30,611 bases of DNA from RGIG8775 sp045587785 (lineage in GTDB: Bacteria > Bacillota > Clostridia > Oscillospirales > CAG-272): the NCBI GenBank assembly GCA_045587785.1, contig JAZNDA010000071.1:1-30611 (forward strand), read 5' to 3'. Below are positions 28,991 to 30,611 of the stretch, piece by piece. The notes under the pieces were generated by a model, which was not told the origin of the DNA, searched no databases, and saw nothing but the letters and a program-made list of their open reading frames with translations. Both the position numbers and the translations under genes were made by a program. Position 1 is the first letter of the stretch. Every line of letters starts with the position of its first letter.

Positions 28991-30611
28991 ATGGGAAAGA
29001 TCATTGGTATAGATTTGGGTACCACAAACTCGTGTGTTGCCGTATTTGAAGGCGGCGAACCTATCGTTATTCCGAATCCCGAGGGCGCGCGCACCACACC
29101 CTCTGTGGTTGCGTTTTCCAAAACGGGTGAGAGAATGACAGGTCAGGTGGCAAAGCGTCAGGCTATCACCAACCCCGACAGAACGGTTATGAGTATCAAG
29201 CGTCATATGGGTAGCGATTATAAGGTTGCTATCGATGACAAGAACTATACGCCCCAGGAGATCTCGGCTATGATCTTGCAGAAGCTCAAGGCGGATGCCG
29301 AGGCGTACCTCGGTACAACTGTGACCGATGCGGTCATCACGGTTCCCGCTTACTTCTCGGACGCACAGCGTCAGGCGACCAAGGACGCAGGTAAGATCGC
29401 AGGTCTTGAGGTCAAGAGAATCATCAACGAGCCCACAGCCGCGGCATTGGCGTACGGCATGGATAAGGAAAAGGATCAGAAGATCATGGTCTTTGACCTT
29501 GGCGGCGGTACGTTTGACGTTTCCATTCTTGAAATTTCGGACGGCGTGTTTGAGGTTCTTGCTACCAACGGCGATACCAAGCTGGGCGGCGATGACTTTG
29601 ACGGAAGAGTGATCGACTGGATGGCTGATAAGTTCAAGGCAGAGAACCGCGTTCACCTTCGCAATGATAAAATGGTAATGCAGAGACTGAAGGAAGCTGC
29701 CGAAAAGGCTAAGATCGAGCTTTCGGGCATGACCAGCTCCAACATCAATCTGCCCTTCATCACGGCAACTGCCGCAGGTCCGTTGCACTTTGACGCAACA
29801 CTTACCAGAGCAGAGTTCGACCGCATTACCGCTGACCTTGTGGAAAGAGCTATGATCCCCACAAAGAAGGCGCTTGCGGACGCAGGTCTTACTTTCTCTG
29901 AGATCGATAAGGTGCTTCTTGTCGGCGGTTCTACCAGAATTCCCGCTGTACAGGAGGCTGTGAAAAAGCTGATCGGCAAGGATCCCTTCAAGGGTATCAA
30001 CCCCGATGAATGTGTGGCACTCGGTGCGGCAATTCAGGGCGGTGTTCTTGGCGGTGACGTGAAGGACCTTCTTCTTCTTGACGTTACACCTCTGTCCCTC
30101 GGTATCGAAACACTTGGTGGCGTTTCCACCAAGATCATTGACAGAAATACCACCATCCCCGTAAAGAAGAGCCAGATCTTCTCCACCGCGGCTGACGGTC
30201 AGACCTCGGTCGAGATCCACGTTCTTCAGGGTGAGAGAGAAATGGCTGCAGGTAATACCACACTTGGACGTTTCAGCCTTGATGGTATTCCTTCCGCTCC
30301 TCGCGGTGTACCTCAGATCGAGGTGACCTTCGACATCGATGCCAACGGTATCGTAAACGTCAGTGCAACCGATAAGGGTACGGGCAAGGAAACGCATATC
30401 ACCATTACGTCCTCTACCAATATGTCTCAGGAGGATATTGATAAAGCAGTCAAGGAAGCTGAAAAATTTGCCGAGGAAGATAAGAAGATGAAGGATGCGG
30501 TTGATACCAAGAACCGTGCTGAAAGCCTTATTTTCCAGAGCGAAAAGACACTTGGCGAGATCGGCGATAAGCTTCCCGATTCCGATAAGGATGAGGTAAA
30601 GAATGCTCTGG
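28991..30611 (+). CDS. dnaK: Molecular chaperone DnaK, 3'-truncated by the window
   Basis: An Hsp70 chaperone; 540 codons are visible of about 600-630 expected, and the frame is open to the last base. The ATPase domain starts MGKIIGIDLGTTNSCVAVFE, with AVITVPAYFSDAQRQATKDA, IINEPTAAALAYG, VFDLGGGTFDVSILEI and VLLVGGSTRIPAVQE. The short N-terminal ATPase insertion typical of Gram-positive DnaK is seen (a Gram-negative-type loop is absent). The linker DLLLLDVTPLSLGIET leads into the substrate-binding domain. TTGGAGGATATG precedes ATG 28991. Codon use is biased as in highly expressed genes. Third gene of the CIRCE operon; dnaJ probably follows outside the window. Confidence 0.98.
   Translation, partial: MGKIIGIDLGTTNSCVAVFEGGEPIVIPNPEGARTTPSVVAFSKTGERMTGQVAKRQAITNPDRTVMSIKRHMGSDYKVAIDDKNYTPQEISAMILQKLKADAEAYLGTTVTDAVITVPAYFSDAQRQATKDAGKIAGLEVKRIINEPTAAALAYGMDKEKDQKIMVFDLGGGTFDVSILEISDGVFEVLATNGDTKLGGDDFDGRVIDWMADKFKAENRVHLRNDKMVMQRLKEAAEKAKIELSGMTSSNINLPFITATAAGPLHFDATLTRAEFDRITADLVERAMIPTKKALADAGLTFSEIDKVLLVGGSTRIPAVQEAVKKLIGKDPFKGINPDECVALGAAIQGGVLGGDVKDLLLLDVTPLSLGIETLGGVSTKIIDRNTTIPVKKSQIFSTAADGQTSVEIHVLQGEREMAAGNTTLGRFSLDGIPSAPRGVPQIEVTFDIDANGIVNVSATDKGTGKETHITITSSTNMSQEDIDKAVKEAEKFAEEDKKMKDAVDTKNRAESLIFQSEKTLGEIGDKLPDSDKDEVKNAL

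Noticed and set aside
28967..30397. 476-residue open frame on the minus strand opposite dnaK
   Set aside because: Long antisense frames opposite dnaK are a known artefact of its codon use. The plus-strand Hsp70 motifs are complete.

Overview
The window looks like chromosome from an anaerobic low-GC Gram-positive bacterium of class Clostridia; Oscillospirales or a related gut lineage is my guess, not something the sequence proves. The evidence is an IreB-type regulator, a CIRCE-controlled hrcA-grpE-dnaK locus, the clostridial nusB...argR-recN gene order, strong sigma-A promoters and AGGAGG ribosome sites. Two base compositions are visible: an AT-rich accessory end (1 to about 4.0 kb) and a more GC-rich core (about 4.0 kb to the end).

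Region 1 (1-4035) is the end of one or more integrated elements: a 5'-truncated DUF6076-like zinc-binding protein, a tyrosine integrase, then a small cassette (2-TM protein, TetR regulator, polytopic membrane protein). Each of two junction-like segments has the same order: a helically phased repeat array, the 10-mer CAAGAGATAA, a C5GA(3-4)/T4CG5 hairpin, then two 9-mers spaced 11 bp apart. I read these as att-like junctions of elements stacked in tandem at one target.

Region 2 (4036-6558, minus strand) is a compact ireB-ribF-S11 carboxypeptidase operon. The carboxypeptidase has changed SxN and KTG motifs.

Region 3 (6700-15281, plus strand) is one tightly overlapping housekeeping operon driven by a TTGACT-17-TATAAT promoter: nusB, a TsaD/Kae1-like paralogue, xseA, xseB, ispA-type prenyl synthase, divergent-PAP2 protein, tlyA, nadK, argR, recN, ybaK. 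argS-yebC follow from their own promoter and end in a 16-bp terminator hairpin shared with a convergent membrane-protein gene. Region 4 (18652-24498) is a Xer-type recombinase followed by uvrB and uvrA.

Region 5 (24499-27103) is a polar amino acid ABC importer (lipoprotein, permease, ATPase). Its consensus promoter is preceded by two ArgR-box-like palindromes 40 bp apart and contains a half-box a further 41 bp on, which ties it to the argR gene in the same window. The binding protein appears circularly permuted: the second lobe comes first, then the first lobe, with the cut at the normal first hinge crossing. This is the most unusual thing in the window. Region 6 (27181-end) is the CIRCE-controlled hrcA-grpE-dnaK heat-shock operon, with dnaK cut by the window edge.
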